Positions 39,285-48,952 are shown, counted from the stretch's first letter. The stretch is DNA of 64,000 nucleotides from Paenibacillus phocaeensis (GCF_900021165.1 NZ_FCOQ01000022.1:155329-219328); one strand, 5' to 3'. Notes: generated by a model from the letters alone, not told the origin. A program made the numbers and translations.

Positions 39285-41102
39285 TTAATCCCACTCAAAG
39301 GCCCCTGTGTACAATTGATAATAAATCCCTTTAGCTGCCAGCAATTGCTCGTGATCCCCGCGTTCCTTGATTTGGCCTTTTTCAAGAACCATAATGGCAT
39401 CGGAATTTCGTACGGTAGATAACCGGTGGGCGATCACAAACACGGTTCGGCCCTCCATCAGATTATCCATCCCCTTCTGGACCAGCGCTTCTGTTCGTGT
39501 ATCGATGGATGAGGTTGCTTCATCCAGAATCATGACGGGCGGATTGGCAATCGCCGCTCTGGCAATCGCCAGCAGTTGACTCTGTCCCTGTGACAGTCCA
39601 TTGCCGCTACCATCAAGCCGGGTCTCATACCCGTCAGGCAAACGTTCAATAAAACTCGCCGCATACGACAGCTTCGCTGCCTGGATCACCTCATCATCAC
39701 TGGCCTCCAGCCTCCCGTATCGAATGTTCTCAGCGACCGTACCCGAGAACAGATGGGTATCCTGCAGGACAATTCCCAGAGAACGCCGCAAATCTGCTTT
39801 TCGAATACGCTGAATATGAATGCCATCATAGATGATCTCGCCTTCTGTAATATCGTAAAAACGATTGAGCAGATTGGCTACGGTAGTCTTGCCCGCACCC
39901 GTTGCGCCTACGAACGCGAGTTTCTGTCCAGGCATGGCATATAACGTCATATTCTGAAGTACCTGTTTCTTTCCGTCATACGTAAAGCTGACGTCCTTAA
40001 ACTCCACTTTGCCTTTCAGTACAACGCTTGTTCCGTCCTCCAGTTTCCAGACCCAACCGTCCTGATTCTGGTTTTTCTCCAAGGTCACACGGCCCTCATC
40101 TGCTTCAGGCTGTTCATCCATCAGGTTAAAGATCCGCTGAGCCCCTGCAAGTGCTACGACAAACATGCTGACTTGCGAGGAAATTTCGGCAATGGGCATT
40201 GTGAAATTACGGGATAAACTCAGAAAAGCAGCGATAATTCCCAGACTCAGACCGGCATTCCAGTCCGATAACGCCATAGCTCCGCCTGCAATGGCCACAA
40301 GCACGTAGATTAGTGTGGCCAGATTCGCATTGATTGGCATGAGGATATTCGAATATTTGTTAGCTGTCGCCGAGTCGTCAAATAATCTATCATTCAGACG
40401 GGCGAATTGTTCCATCACTTTTTGCTCGCGACCGAACACCTGCACCACTTTTTGCCCATGAATGATCTCCTCGATATATCCATCCACCACACCGATCGAT
40501 TCCTGCTGCCGGAAAAAGTGCTGGGTTGCCTTAGTACCCACGGTTTTGGTAATCCAAAGCATGGCAAGCGCACCAAGCACAACCACGATCGTTAACGGCA
40601 CATCCAGATACAACATCGTACCGAGAACGACCAACACGGTCACCGCAGTGGACAACAGCTGGGACAATCCATCCGTCAGCATCATGTTCAGCGTGTCCAC
40701 ATCGTTCGTGTAATGACTCATAATATCCCCGTGGGCTTTACGGTCAAAATATTTAATCGGCAGCTTCTGCATGTGATCGAATAAGCGGTCACGAATCCTC
40801 TTCATAATCTGCTGTGAGATCGTAATCATCAGCCGTTTCGAGACAAACGTACTAATGACCCCACCAGCGTAGATGACAGCCAGAATGATTAAATCCTGTA
40901 ACAAGGCGTCAAACACGGGATTCTGATTTCCGAGCAACGGCGCAATATAGTCGTCGATCAACAATCGCAGAAAGGCCGCCGAAGCGACAGAGACGGCGGA
41001 ACTAACCAGAACCAGGAACAGCGCCAATGCCGTTCTGAATTTGTAATATTTAAAGTAGGCTAGCAGACGTTTTATTGTCCGGCCGTAATTGATGTTATCC
41101 AT
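39285..41102 (-). CDS. ABC exporter half-transporter, second subunit (YfiC-like)
   Basis: This 605-residue protein has a six-helix ABC exporter membrane domain and a nucleotide-binding domain with Walker A GATGAGKTT, signature LSQGQSQLLAIARA, Walker B VMILDEATSSID (catalytic Glu present) and H-loop IAHRLSTVR. I chose ATG 41102, which overlaps the end of the first subunit gene by eight bases and follows AAGGCGG. With that gene it forms a heterodimeric multidrug-type exporter. This subunit supplies the catalytic Walker B. The signature LSQGQ differs from the LSGGQ of the partner. Confidence 0.9.
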   Translation of the reverse strand: MDNINYGRTIKRLLAYFKYYKFRTALALFLVLVSSAVSVASAAFLRLLIDDYIAPLLGNQNPVFDALLQDLIILAVIYAGGVISTFVSKRLMITISQQIMKRIRDRLFDHMQKLPIKYFDRKAHGDIMSHYTNDVDTLNMMLTDGLSQLLSTAVTVLVVLGTMLYLDVPLTIVVVLGALAMLWITKTVGTKATQHFFRQQESIGVVDGYIEEIIHGQKVVQVFGREQKVMEQFARLNDRLFDDSATANKYSNILMPINANLATLIYVLVAIAGGAMALSDWNAGLSLGIIAAFLSLSRNFTMPIAEISSQVSMFVVALAGAQRIFNLMDEQPEADEGRVTLEKNQNQDGWVWKLEDGTSVVLKGKVEFKDVSFTYDGKKQVLQNMTLYAMPGQKLAFVGATGAGKTTVANLLNRFYDITEGEIIYDGIHIQRIRKADLRRSLGIVLQDTHLFSGTVAENIRYGRLEASDDEVIQAAKLSYAASFIERLPDGYETRLDGSGNGLSQGQSQLLAIARAAIANPPVMILDEATSSIDTRTEALVQKGMDNLMEGRTVFVIAHRLSTVRNSDAIMVLEKGQIKERGDHEQLLAAKGIYYQLYTGAFEWD

Positions 41103-42831
41103 CCAGTGCTTCACCGCCTTTCGTCTGTGTATAATAGGCCTCTTGATAAATGGTATTTCTGCCAAGCAGTTCCTGATGGGTTCCGATATCCACCATCTTG
41201 CCTTCATCCATTACGACAATCTGATCAGCATCTTCAACAGATGCAATACGCTGGGCAATCATAATTTTGGTTGTATCCGGTATGCTTTCCTTGAAAACGT
41301 TGCGGATTAACGCGTCTGTCCGTGTATCTACAGCGCTGGTGGAATCATCCAGAATCAGAATCTTCGGTTTTTTGAGCAAAGCTCTGGCAATACACAGTCT
41401 CTGCTTCTGACCTCCCGAAACGTTCGTACCGCCTTGTGCCAAGTGAGTGTCATATCCATCCGGGAACATGGAAATAAACTCATGTGCCTGCGCCGCTTTG
41501 CATGCTTCAATCAGCTCTTCATCGGACGCATTTTCATTGCCCCAACGCAGGTTCTCCTTAATCGTGCCTTCAAACAGGACGTTTTTTTGCAATACCATCG
41601 CGACCTGGCTGCGAAGCACACTTAGATCATATTCCTTCACATTGACTCCACTGACAAGGACTTCACCCTCGCTGGCATCATATAGACGTGGAATCAGTTG
41701 CACCAAGGTGGACTTTGCACTGCCCGCAGCTCCTATAATACCGATCGTCTGTCCCGAAGCAATTCGCAGATTGATACCTGAAAGAGCATCATTCTCGGCT
41801 TTATCGGAGTAACGGAAGGACACCTTACGGAATTCAATCTCTCCACTGTGCAGCTCTGTAACTGGCGATTCGGGGCTGGTGATGTCCGGCTGTTCACTTA
41901 ACAGGTCATGAATCCGTCCCGCCGAAGCACGAGCAATGGCGACCATAATGACAACAATGCCCAGGGTCATCAAACTCATTAGAATTTGCATCGAATACGC
42001 GAATACACTGGTAAGCTCGCCGGTAGTCATGCTTCCACCCACAACCAGTTTGGCTCCAATCCAGGAGATGATCAGCATCACGGCATACAGCACAATTTGC
42101 ATCAGGGGAAGTTCGTACGATAGAATGCGTTCTGCCTTAACCATCTGTGCAAATATCCGCTGGGATACAGCCTGAAACTTGGATACCTCACGCTCTTCAC
42201 GCACATAGGATTTCACGACCCGAATGCCGCGTACATTTTCCTGAACAACTTTATTCAGATCATCGTAACTGCCAAAGGCTCGCTCAAAAATCGGAAAAGA
42301 ATACTTCATGATGAGGATCATGCCAATGGCCAGCACAGGGATAACAACCATGAACCAAGCAGCAATGGACGGGCTGATGCGATACGTCATAATCGTCGCA
42401 AAAATCATCAACACCGGACTGCGAAAGGCAATCCGGATAATCATCAAAAATGCATTTTGCACATGCGTAATATCCGTCGTTAGCCTGGTGACGATACCTG
42501 AGGTTGAGAATTTATCCATATTGGAATACGACAGCCCCTGCACATGACAGAACAGGTCGTAACGCAAATTTTTTCCGAACCCCGACATGGCAATCGCAGA
42601 ATGCTTACCCGCCAGCGTTCCAAAGACCAGAGACACAAGGGCAAACAACACCAGAATCAAGCCGTACTTCATCACCTGATTCATCTGCCCCCCCGTGATC
42701 CCCTGATCAATTAATTCGGCCATAAACAGCGGGATAATGGCTTCCATGGCCACTTCACCAAGTAAAAACAAAGGGGTCAGCCACGTATCCTTTTTATATT
42801 CCCGTACACTTTGCAGTAATTTCCGTACCAT
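41095..42831 (-). CDS. ABC exporter half-transporter, first subunit (YfiB-like)
   Basis: This is a 578-residue ABC half-exporter. Its nucleotide-binding domain has Walker A GAAGSAKST (Ala in place of the usual third Gly), signature VSGGQKQRLCIARAL and Walker B ILILDDSTSAVD, where Asp replaces the catalytic Glu. It is therefore the degenerate-site partner of the heterodimer. The H-loop position reads MIAQRIASVE, with Gln instead of His. I chose ATG 42831, eight bases after GAGGAG. It is the first gene of a two-gene operon under a MerR-type promoter. Confidence 0.9.
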   Translation of the reverse strand: MVRKLLQSVREYKKDTWLTPLFLLGEVAMEAIIPLFMAELIDQGITGGQMNQVMKYGLILVLFALVSLVFGTLAGKHSAIAMSGFGKNLRYDLFCHVQGLSYSNMDKFSTSGIVTRLTTDITHVQNAFLMIIRIAFRSPVLMIFATIMTYRISPSIAAWFMVVIPVLAIGMILIMKYSFPIFERAFGSYDDLNKVVQENVRGIRVVKSYVREEREVSKFQAVSQRIFAQMVKAERILSYELPLMQIVLYAVMLIISWIGAKLVVGGSMTTGELTSVFAYSMQILMSLMTLGIVVIMVAIARASAGRIHDLLSEQPDITSPESPVTELHSGEIEFRKVSFRYSDKAENDALSGINLRIASGQTIGIIGAAGSAKSTLVQLIPRLYDASEGEVLVSGVNVKEYDLSVLRSQVAMVLQKNVLFEGTIKENLRWGNENASDEELIEACKAAQAHEFISMFPDGYDTHLAQGGTNVSGGQKQRLCIARALLKKPKILILDDSTSAVDTRTDALIRNVFKESIPDTTKIMIAQRIASVEDADQIVVMDEGKMVDIGTHQELLGRNTIYQEAYYTQTKGGEALDG

Positions 42832-42904
42832 AAGCATTCTCCTCATCTGAAATAAGCACACTGATCTGCGATCTAGAAGTAGACTCACGATCAGAACAGA
42901 TGCT

Positions 42905-42935
42905 ATTATAAACTGTATAGTAACTATACAGTCAA
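42905..42935 (-). promoter_or_regulatory. MerR-type promoter of the ABC exporter operon
   Basis: On the - strand TTGACT (42930-42935), a 19-bp spacer and TATAAT (42905-42910) surround the perfect palindrome CTGTATAGTAACTATACAG (42913-42931). This is textbook geometry for activation by the divergent MerR-family protein. Confidence 0.88.
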
Positions 42936-42962
42936 TTCGCTCTTTTTGACCTGGGGGTACTT

Positions 42963-43808
42963 ATGCATCCAAATGAAATGCTGTCCATTAGTGCTTTTTC
43001 CAAGCTGTCCGAGGTTTCGCGCAAAACCCTCATTTACTACGACCGCATCGGTCTGTTCAAACCTGCCTTTGTGGCGGATAACGGTTATCGCTATTACAGC
43101 CGTAGCCAGTTTGAAACGATCAGCGTTATTCATATTTTTAAAGAGCTGGGCATGTCTCTGGAGGAAATTCAGCAGCATCTCGGTGAACGTTCTCCGGAAA
43201 CTACCCTTCGATTGCTGCGTAAACAGGAGGAAAATCTGCAACTGCAGATCGCCAAACTGACTCGGGCGAAACAAATGATTATACAGCGTGCGGAAAATAT
43301 AGAGCAATCCATGCATCTGAACACCAACCAAATGCATGTCATCTGGCAACCTAAAACCCCCTTGCTGCTGAGCCGCCGCATCTACTCATCCAAAAAGGAG
43401 TTCCCAGAGGAGCTCTGGGAGGATTTTCGGGCGCGGCTGAACAAGGAGCATGCGCCACTTGGATACCCCAGTGGGGTCATCATTCCTAAAGAAGATCTGC
43501 TGAAGGAGGATGGCGACAAAATCTCCCATATGTACAGCTTCATGACGACAACGTATCACAAACAGGCCTATATGCCGGAGGGTTTCTATCTCGTGTCTTA
43601 TGCCAGAGCAGATTACGGGGATACCGAGAAGATCTATACGCAAATCTTTGAATTTATCAAGAAGAAACAGTACATCATTAAGGGCGATGCTTACGAGGAT
43701 TACATGCAGGATGAGATCGTATTGCAACATGCAGAGGATTATCTGGTTCGGGTAATGGTGCACATTGAGGAGCCGGCAGATACTTTATCCTATCAAGGGA
43801 ATGCATAA
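42963..43808 (+). CDS. MerR family regulator with GyrI-like effector domain (BmrR-like)
   Basis: This 281-residue protein has an N-terminal MerR winged helix (SISAFSKLSEVSRKTLIYYDRIGLF, then the GYRYYSRSQFETI wing), a coiled coil (about 78-120) and a C-terminal domain of about 150 residues. That domain resembles the GyrI/multidrug-binding fold (IWQPKTPLLLSRRIYSSKKEF ... MPEGFYLVSYARADYGDT). This is the BmrR layout, in which hydrophobic cations bind the C-terminal domain and trigger activation. It is divergent from the exporter operon and its palindrome lies between the two. Confidence 0.9.
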   Translation: MHPNEMLSISAFSKLSEVSRKTLIYYDRIGLFKPAFVADNGYRYYSRSQFETISVIHIFKELGMSLEEIQQHLGERSPETTLRLLRKQEENLQLQIAKLTRAKQMIIQRAENIEQSMHLNTNQMHVIWQPKTPLLLSRRIYSSKKEFPEELWEDFRARLNKEHAPLGYPSGVIIPKEDLLKEDGDKISHMYSFMTTTYHKQAYMPEGFYLVSYARADYGDTEKIYTQIFEFIKKKQYIIKGDAYEDYMQDEIVLQHAEDYLVRVMVHIEEPADTLSYQGNA

Positions 43809-43857
43809 TGGGTACCAGCCTGCCCTCTAATAGGTACTCACCTGTACCCTCTAGTTG

Positions 43858-43895
43858 AAAAGAGGCAGCCAATCCTGTAGATTAGCTGCCTCTTT
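43858..43895 (+). terminator. Rho-independent terminator of the MerR/GyrI gene
   Basis: AAAGAGGCAGC pairs with GCTGCCTCTTT and is followed by GATTTTATT. Confidence 0.8.
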
Positions 43896-43997
43896 GATTT
43901 TATTGAGCTATCGTTTCCCTTTAGTTGAATCTGAAGTTCGCATAATTCCACGCCAGGTAAGTGGCCTCAAGGATTCCGATTCTCTCTTGCTCGCACA

Positions 43998-45002
43998 CTA
44001 CAGCTCCAGACTCTTAAGACAATTATTTACCACTTGTTGAGAATAATGATATTGAAGCTTGCCGTAGATAAATCCATATCTGTACGTCTCCACCGACATG
44101 ATCAGAAAAATATACAATCTATATAATTCGATTCGTTTTAAATCTTCAGAACTAAGCACTTTATTATCGTTTAGCCTTCCGTTATAGCTCTTCCAGAACC
44201 CCGGCTCCTCTCTGACATCCTTGAATAAAAGAAATGCCGGCGGAAAATCAGCATACGGGTCCCCCCAGAAGGAGCGCTCAAAATCAATAATGGCTTCGAT
44301 TTCATAGTCATTGCCGTTCAGAACGAGCATAATATTCCCCGGCCAAAGATCAAAGCTGACCAGACTAGGCGAATTAACAGCTTCTAGCAAATGCTCTTGC
44401 TTACGAACTACTCTCTCAATGCGTTCATATGGCAGTTTAACCTTCAGCCTCTCTCCGTCGGCAAGGATGGATTTCAACATGTGACGATAGGCTTCTCTCC
44501 AGGATGAGAATTGATACTCTGGTTTGTCGGTGAAATATCCAAAGTAATTCCCTCTAATCTGGTGTAGCTGAGCAAAATAATCGCCTAACTTACTCTTAAG
44601 GGACTCCTTCTGATTCTGGCTGATTTTTCTGCGGAGGCTGTGCATACTTTGACCTTTTAGCGCACTCATAAAGAAGTAATCACTAGGGATTAAACTTCTG
44701 CTGAAATCAGAGCAAATCACTCTTGGGGCCGGTATGGACGTTTCCGCGGATATTTTATGATACACTTCCACTTCTGTCTGCATTAGATGATGCTCATAAG
44801 AGAGCAGTTCCGTTTCAGGCGGAGACGATACTTTTAGCACTAGCGGTTCAAGTCCACCCGTTCTTTGGATCAGATATGCTGCATTAAACATCCCGCCTTT
44901 TAATTCCTGAATGGAGCTCAACTTTCCTTCATCTCCGAAATTCACTTCAACTAGTTTAGCGATTTGCGTTTCAGATAATCTGAATTTAGTTTTACTCTTC
45001 AT
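43998..45002 (-). CDS. APH-family phosphotransferase
   Basis: This 334-residue protein has the kinase-like fold of aminoglycoside/choline kinases: the N-lobe SSIQELKGGMFNAAYLIQ with PLVLKVSSP, a modified catalytic loop SFDLWPGNIML (usually HGDLxxxN, so the His-Gly are Phe-Asp shifted) and the metal-binding IIDFERSFWGDPYAD. The substrate is unknown. It is on the same strand as the epimerase gene, 38 bp downstream of it, and may be in the same transcript. Confidence 0.82.
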   Translation of the reverse strand: MKSKTKFRLSETQIAKLVEVNFGDEGKLSSIQELKGGMFNAAYLIQRTGGLEPLVLKVSSPPETELLSYEHHLMQTEVEVYHKISAETSIPAPRVICSDFSRSLIPSDYFFMSALKGQSMHSLRRKISQNQKESLKSKLGDYFAQLHQIRGNYFGYFTDKPEYQFSSWREAYRHMLKSILADGERLKVKLPYERIERVVRKQEHLLEAVNSPSLVSFDLWPGNIMLVLNGNDYEIEAIIDFERSFWGDPYADFPPAFLLFKDVREEPGFWKSYNGRLNDNKVLSSEDLKRIELYRLYIFLIMSVETYRYGFIYGKLQYHYSQQVVNNCLKSLEL

Positions 45003-45040
45003 CGTCCCTCCACTTTCCTGCTGGTTGGCGTCTATTTTAG

Positions 45041-46573
45041 CTAGGAATGATCGGCGACATCTAATTCAGATACAATTTTTGTATATTCCCGGCCATCATC
45101 CTTGCCTTGAATAGGGTACCATACTTGGGCGAAAAACGGCTCGCGTTTAGCGCGTTCTTTGTAATTCCAGGTTTCGCGCTCACATTGAGGGCAGAAATGT
45201 CCACCCTCCAGAACCAGTTTGGGGCTGGCACTAAAGGTATGGCCGAATGCACATTTGAATTTGAGCTTATTCGTCCAATTCCCCGTCTCCATCTCTGTAG
45301 ACAGGCATTCACCCCCGCGGAAGATGGCAGCCCCTTTCATATCTTCAATATTTAATTGTGAAGCAGGCTTATTCTCATCATAACCATGGTCAAGCTTAAT
45401 CACTGTATTCCAGTCAGAGAATTTCTTCATCTCGGATAGCTTCTCCGGAATCGCCTCCCAGTTTGCCTTGCTTCCCCAATAAGCATCGATTTTCTCAAGA
45501 TCATTATCCTCTATAAAACGCAGCGTTCCCCGTTCTTTCACAGCCTGCTTTTTCATTGTACGTTTAATCATAGCCCCCATGAATTTTTGCCCTCCCGGGA
45601 GCTTTGTGATGACCTTCGCCACGGGGACGAGTGCGCCAAGATTATCGAGGTAGCTCTGATAGAAGTACTCCATCGTATCCCGGCGGAAGTGGAAATAATC
45701 CTCCAGCTTGTCAGAATCCAGGTAGTATTGTCCATGGAAATTCCGGGTGGCATACCATTTAGGATCGATAACATAATCAAGATTGGTAATGCCAAGCTTG
45801 CCGTACAGTACTTGGTACATCTCAAGCGTGCTGACCCGGCAGCTTTCGCCTCCGCCAATATTGTAAATATGCTGCCAGAATGCTTGATCAAGCTCTCCGT
45901 CAATATCCTGGATGCACAGGTTACGCATTAATCGTCCTGAATCCCGGTCCGACACATACTCAAGCACATTTTCCAGACAATTATGGAACATAATCGGGTC
46001 CTGAATCTTGCTCATCGCAGGGCCCATAATCCCCGTCTGACGGAGACTCACCCAGTAGCTCAGTCCGGATTCAATCACCATACGCTCGGCAGCGATTTTA
46101 GAGACGGCATAGTAATCATACACACTTGGCTTGAGAGGGTCTCCGACACGTCCCCAATGGATCGGCGGCATACGGTCTCCTGTTTCAGCAATTGTACCAA
46201 TATTTACAAAACGCGTTATCCCCGCACGGCCGCTTTTCTTAATAGCGTCAACAATGTTTTTAGCTGAACCATAGTTAATCTGCATGGCCCGTTCAGGAAA
46301 CTCATCAGCCGTAGGAGAAACAAAAGCGGCGATATGAAGGATAATGTCGGCATCCTTCACACAATCCTCCACCAGGCTGCGATCCAACAAATTACCGTAG
46401 ACTACTTTCACACCATTCAGCCCTTCATAGGGCTTGAGCTTCTCACGGCTGTTCGGATTGTCTAAATCAAAGAGCAGCAGTTCGCATTTCTCCAGATCGT
46501 TGATGAGCAGCTTTAATGTCTCTCCACCCATATTGCCTGCTGCGCCTGTAATCATGATCTTTTTTTTCTTCAT
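45041..46573 (-). CDS. Extended SDR (epimerase/dehydratase) with a C-terminal zinc-ribbon-like tail
   Basis: This 510-residue protein begins with the Rossmann motif IMITGAAGNMGGETL, continues with YGNLLDRSLVEDC, and has the catalytic YYAVSK near residue 155, so about residues 1-330 are an NAD-dependent epimerase. The C-terminal 100 residues are separate: FKCAFGHTFSASPK ... GGHFCPQCERETW supplies C-x3-H and C-x2-C, a probable zinc ribbon. The family usually lacks this tail. It is divergent from a TetR-type gene. The substrate is unknown. Confidence 0.82.
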   Translation of the reverse strand: MKKKKIMITGAAGNMGGETLKLLINDLEKCELLLFDLDNPNSREKLKPYEGLNGVKVVYGNLLDRSLVEDCVKDADIILHIAAFVSPTADEFPERAMQINYGSAKNIVDAIKKSGRAGITRFVNIGTIAETGDRMPPIHWGRVGDPLKPSVYDYYAVSKIAAERMVIESGLSYWVSLRQTGIMGPAMSKIQDPIMFHNCLENVLEYVSDRDSGRLMRNLCIQDIDGELDQAFWQHIYNIGGGESCRVSTLEMYQVLYGKLGITNLDYVIDPKWYATRNFHGQYYLDSDKLEDYFHFRRDTMEYFYQSYLDNLGALVPVAKVITKLPGGQKFMGAMIKRTMKKQAVKERGTLRFIEDNDLEKIDAYWGSKANWEAIPEKLSEMKKFSDWNTVIKLDHGYDENKPASQLNIEDMKGAAIFRGGECLSTEMETGNWTNKLKFKCAFGHTFSASPKLVLEGGHFCPQCERETWNYKERAKREPFFAQVWYPIQGKDDGREYTKIVSELDVADHS

Positions 46574-46631
46574 TAATCGTTCACCTGCATCATTAGTTTA
46601 TTGACAAGTCTTTCGTCTACCTTCATACTAC

Positions 46632-46708
46632 AGACACGGTGTCTATTTAACAACCACCAGTTGTTTTATGCTTTGATGTAATCTAGACATTCGAGTGCGA
46701 AGTGTCTA
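46632..46708. promoter_or_regulatory. Candidate TetR operators between the epimerase and TetR genes
   Basis: AGACAC-G-GTGTCT (46632-46644) is a perfect 13-bp palindrome. TAGACA-13 bp-TGTCTA (46684-46708) repeats the same half-site with wider spacing. Both lie in the 174-bp divergent region. Confidence 0.5.
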
Positions 46709-46747
46709 TTTATTATAGAAATTTTATGATTTGGAGATGAATGGACT

Positions 46748-47308
46748 ATGAATCAGCGGGAACGATTAACCAAACTGCTGCTGAAACAGAGCCTGATCAG
46801 CTTGCTCAAAGAGAAAAAGATAAGCCAAATTAGCGTGAAGGAATTGTGCACCGCAGCAGGCATCAACCGCTCCACGTTCTACTTACATTATGCCAATGCT
46901 TATGACCTGCTTGAACATGTTGAACTGGAGATTATTAATAACACAAGTGCCTATCTGGATAAAATTGAAGCGGGAGACAACGGCACTACTTACATCCTGG
47001 CATTTCTAGAATACATTAAAAAGGATGAGGAGCTATTCACTGTCATGCTCCTCACCTCCAATGAAAACGTGTTATTTCCCAAACGCCTGCTGAATGAAAT
47101 CCTCAAGAATATTGATAGCCAGCTTCAACTCAACGTACCTGAACGGTTGAAACGGTATACTTATTCTTACCTGGTCAATGGAAGCCTGGCAATCATCCAG
47201 GAATGGATACAAGAAGGATTTATGATCTCCAGTAATGAACTGGCAGAGCTCATCTTCTCTTTGGCCGACCATTCCTTAGTGGCGATTGCACAGCTAGAAA
47301 AGAAGTGA
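46748..47308 (+). CDS. TetR/AcrR family transcriptional regulator
   Basis: This 186-residue regulator has an N-terminal helix-turn-helix (RERLTKLLLKQSLISLLKEKKISQISVKELCTAAGINRSTFYLHYANAYDLL) and a C-terminal helical domain resembling the TetR_C_33/DhaS-like class. It is divergent from the epimerase gene. Palindromes with AGACAC/TGTCTA half-sites in the intergenic region are its likely targets. The ligand is unknown. Confidence 0.88.
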   Translation: MNQRERLTKLLLKQSLISLLKEKKISQISVKELCTAAGINRSTFYLHYANAYDLLEHVELEIINNTSAYLDKIEAGDNGTTYILAFLEYIKKDEELFTVMLLTSNENVLFPKRLLNEILKNIDSQLQLNVPERLKRYTYSYLVNGSLAIIQEWIQEGFMISSNELAELIFSLADHSLVAIAQLEKK

Positions 47309-47350
47309 GTAGCTTATTGCTGGCGGAACCTGGAATTGATCATATTCAGA

Positions 47351-48781
47351 TTAATGTTGATTACGGCGTTCTTCCAGTTCTTTAACGATCTGAGGATACT
47401 TCTTATCTAAGTCGTACTTACGCAGGCAGAGATACGTAAGCACGAGTATTGCCACAGGAAGATATACAGTAAGAACAAGAATACTGGTTATTGCGGAATC
47501 AGGTTGTGCGGCTAATGTTCCATCATAATCCCCCATTGCCAGAATCCACCCGATCATCGCTGCGGCTAGACCCATACCAATTTTAACGCCAAAGCTGTTT
47601 GCACTATTGACCATCCCCACCAAACGCTTGCCTGTCTTCCATTCCCCGTACTCTACAGTATTATTGACGAGCACCCCGCCCACAGCCATCATTGGGATGG
47701 TTGCCAGAGTTGATATTCCACCGAGCACTAATGCAGCGACAAAGCTATACGGCATGAAACAGCGGATACCCGAGGCAGCGATTCCGACGATCAGCCCGAT
47801 ACGTGCAGTGCTGGAAAGGCCAAACTTTTTAATCATTGGACCCACGAGAGCGAAGCCTAAAAATACCGGAATTAAACCAATAGCACCCATGATTCCGATC
47901 AGATCCTCATTACCTAAAATATATTTGGTATAATAGATCCCCGTTGAGCCGTTAAGCGTATACATCATATTAATAAATAACTGAGCAAACAACATGATGA
48001 TCCAATATTTGTTCTTAAACAGGAGCTTTATACTTTCCCAGAAGGGCACGTTATCGCTTTCATTTAAATTTACATTAGCATTGTTCTCTTTGGAGGAAAG
48101 GAAGGTCAGGACTAGGGCAATGGCTGACAATAATCCAAGCACGACTGCAACGATGATCCAAGCCTTCTGATCTCCGCCAAGCCTATTGGTCACAGGAATT
48201 AGTGCAATGGAGATAATCATTCCGATAATATATCCGAAGATTGTACGGGTAAGCCCCATCTTACCGCGTTCTTCAACGCTTTTCGTACGAATGGCCATTA
48301 AGCTGCCGAACGGAATAGCAATCCCTGTATAGACAATGGCAGATGCGAATACTACGGTGGCCAAAGCATAGATCGTTTTCACAGTGCTAGATGCATCAGC
48401 GGGAACTGTAAATAGCAAAATGATAGCGGCTAGTGCCGGGAGAGCCATCCACAACATCCATGGCCGTGCTTTCCCATACTTCGATTTTGTGCCATCAACG
48501 ATACGTCCCATGAGCAGGTCCGAGATCGCATTAACAAACTTGGTGATCAGCATGATTGTACCTACTGTCGCTGCTGCAATACCCACCTTGTCTGTATAAA
48601 AGTAAGTTAACATCCCAATGAGTCCGTTAATGGAGTTAAGTGCAATTTGGGCTGCACCGTCACCTAAGTAATGGTGAGGCCGCATCGTTTTTTGGATACC
48701 CTGGGCATCAGTACCTAACTCTTTCGATTTTTTGGGTGGCGTTACTACCTCTGTACTGTAAAGCTCCGTTGTTTCATTCAT
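47351..48781 (-). CDS. GPH-family sugar/cation symporter (module 1)
   Basis: This 476-residue protein with about 12 helices belongs to the glycoside-pentoside-hexuronide symporters of the MFS. It shows the conserved DLLMGRIVDGTKSKYGKARPWMLW loop between helices 2 and 3 and the NNTVEYGEWKTGKR segment between helices 10 and 11. It would import glycosides with protons or sodium. It lies downstream of a rhamnosidase gene behind its own promoter with cre-like boxes, so the rhamnosidase substrate is its likely cargo. Confidence 0.88.
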   Translation of the reverse strand: MNETTELYSTEVVTPPKKSKELGTDAQGIQKTMRPHHYLGDGAAQIALNSINGLIGMLTYFYTDKVGIAAATVGTIMLITKFVNAISDLLMGRIVDGTKSKYGKARPWMLWMALPALAAIILLFTVPADASSTVKTIYALATVVFASAIVYTGIAIPFGSLMAIRTKSVEERGKMGLTRTIFGYIIGMIISIALIPVTNRLGGDQKAWIIVAVVLGLLSAIALVLTFLSSKENNANVNLNESDNVPFWESIKLLFKNKYWIIMLFAQLFINMMYTLNGSTGIYYTKYILGNEDLIGIMGAIGLIPVFLGFALVGPMIKKFGLSSTARIGLIVGIAASGIRCFMPYSFVAALVLGGISTLATIPMMAVGGVLVNNTVEYGEWKTGKRLVGMVNSANSFGVKIGMGLAAAMIGWILAMGDYDGTLAAQPDSAITSILVLTVYLPVAILVLTYLCLRKYDLDKKYPQIVKELEERRNQH

Positions 48782-48807
48782 TATTTTTACCCCCGATTGT
48801 CATATAA

Positions 48808-48821
48808 TGATAACGCTTTCT
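48808..48821 (-). promoter_or_regulatory. cre-like CcpA site in the symporter promoter
   Basis: TGATAACGCTTTCT matches the catabolite-responsive element consensus TGWAARCGYTWNCW except at position 4. It lies 27-40 bp before the start codon, over the expected -10 region. Confidence 0.6.
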
Positions 48822-48905
48822 TCTCCTTATTTTAATCCTCTGTTATGAATAGATATGGTATCCTAATTGTTTTTTTGGAAATATGATTGCTAGCTCTATA
48901 TTTAT

Positions 48906-48919
48906 TATAAGCGCTTTCA
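48906..48919 (-). promoter_or_regulatory. Second cre-like site upstream of the symporter gene
   Basis: TATAAGCGCTTTCA matches the same consensus at all positions but the second. Paired cre sites about 100 bp apart suggest carbon catabolite repression of the symporter. Confidence 0.55.
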
Positions 48920-48952
48920 TTCCTGTGATTTCTAGTTCACCTAAAAATAAAA

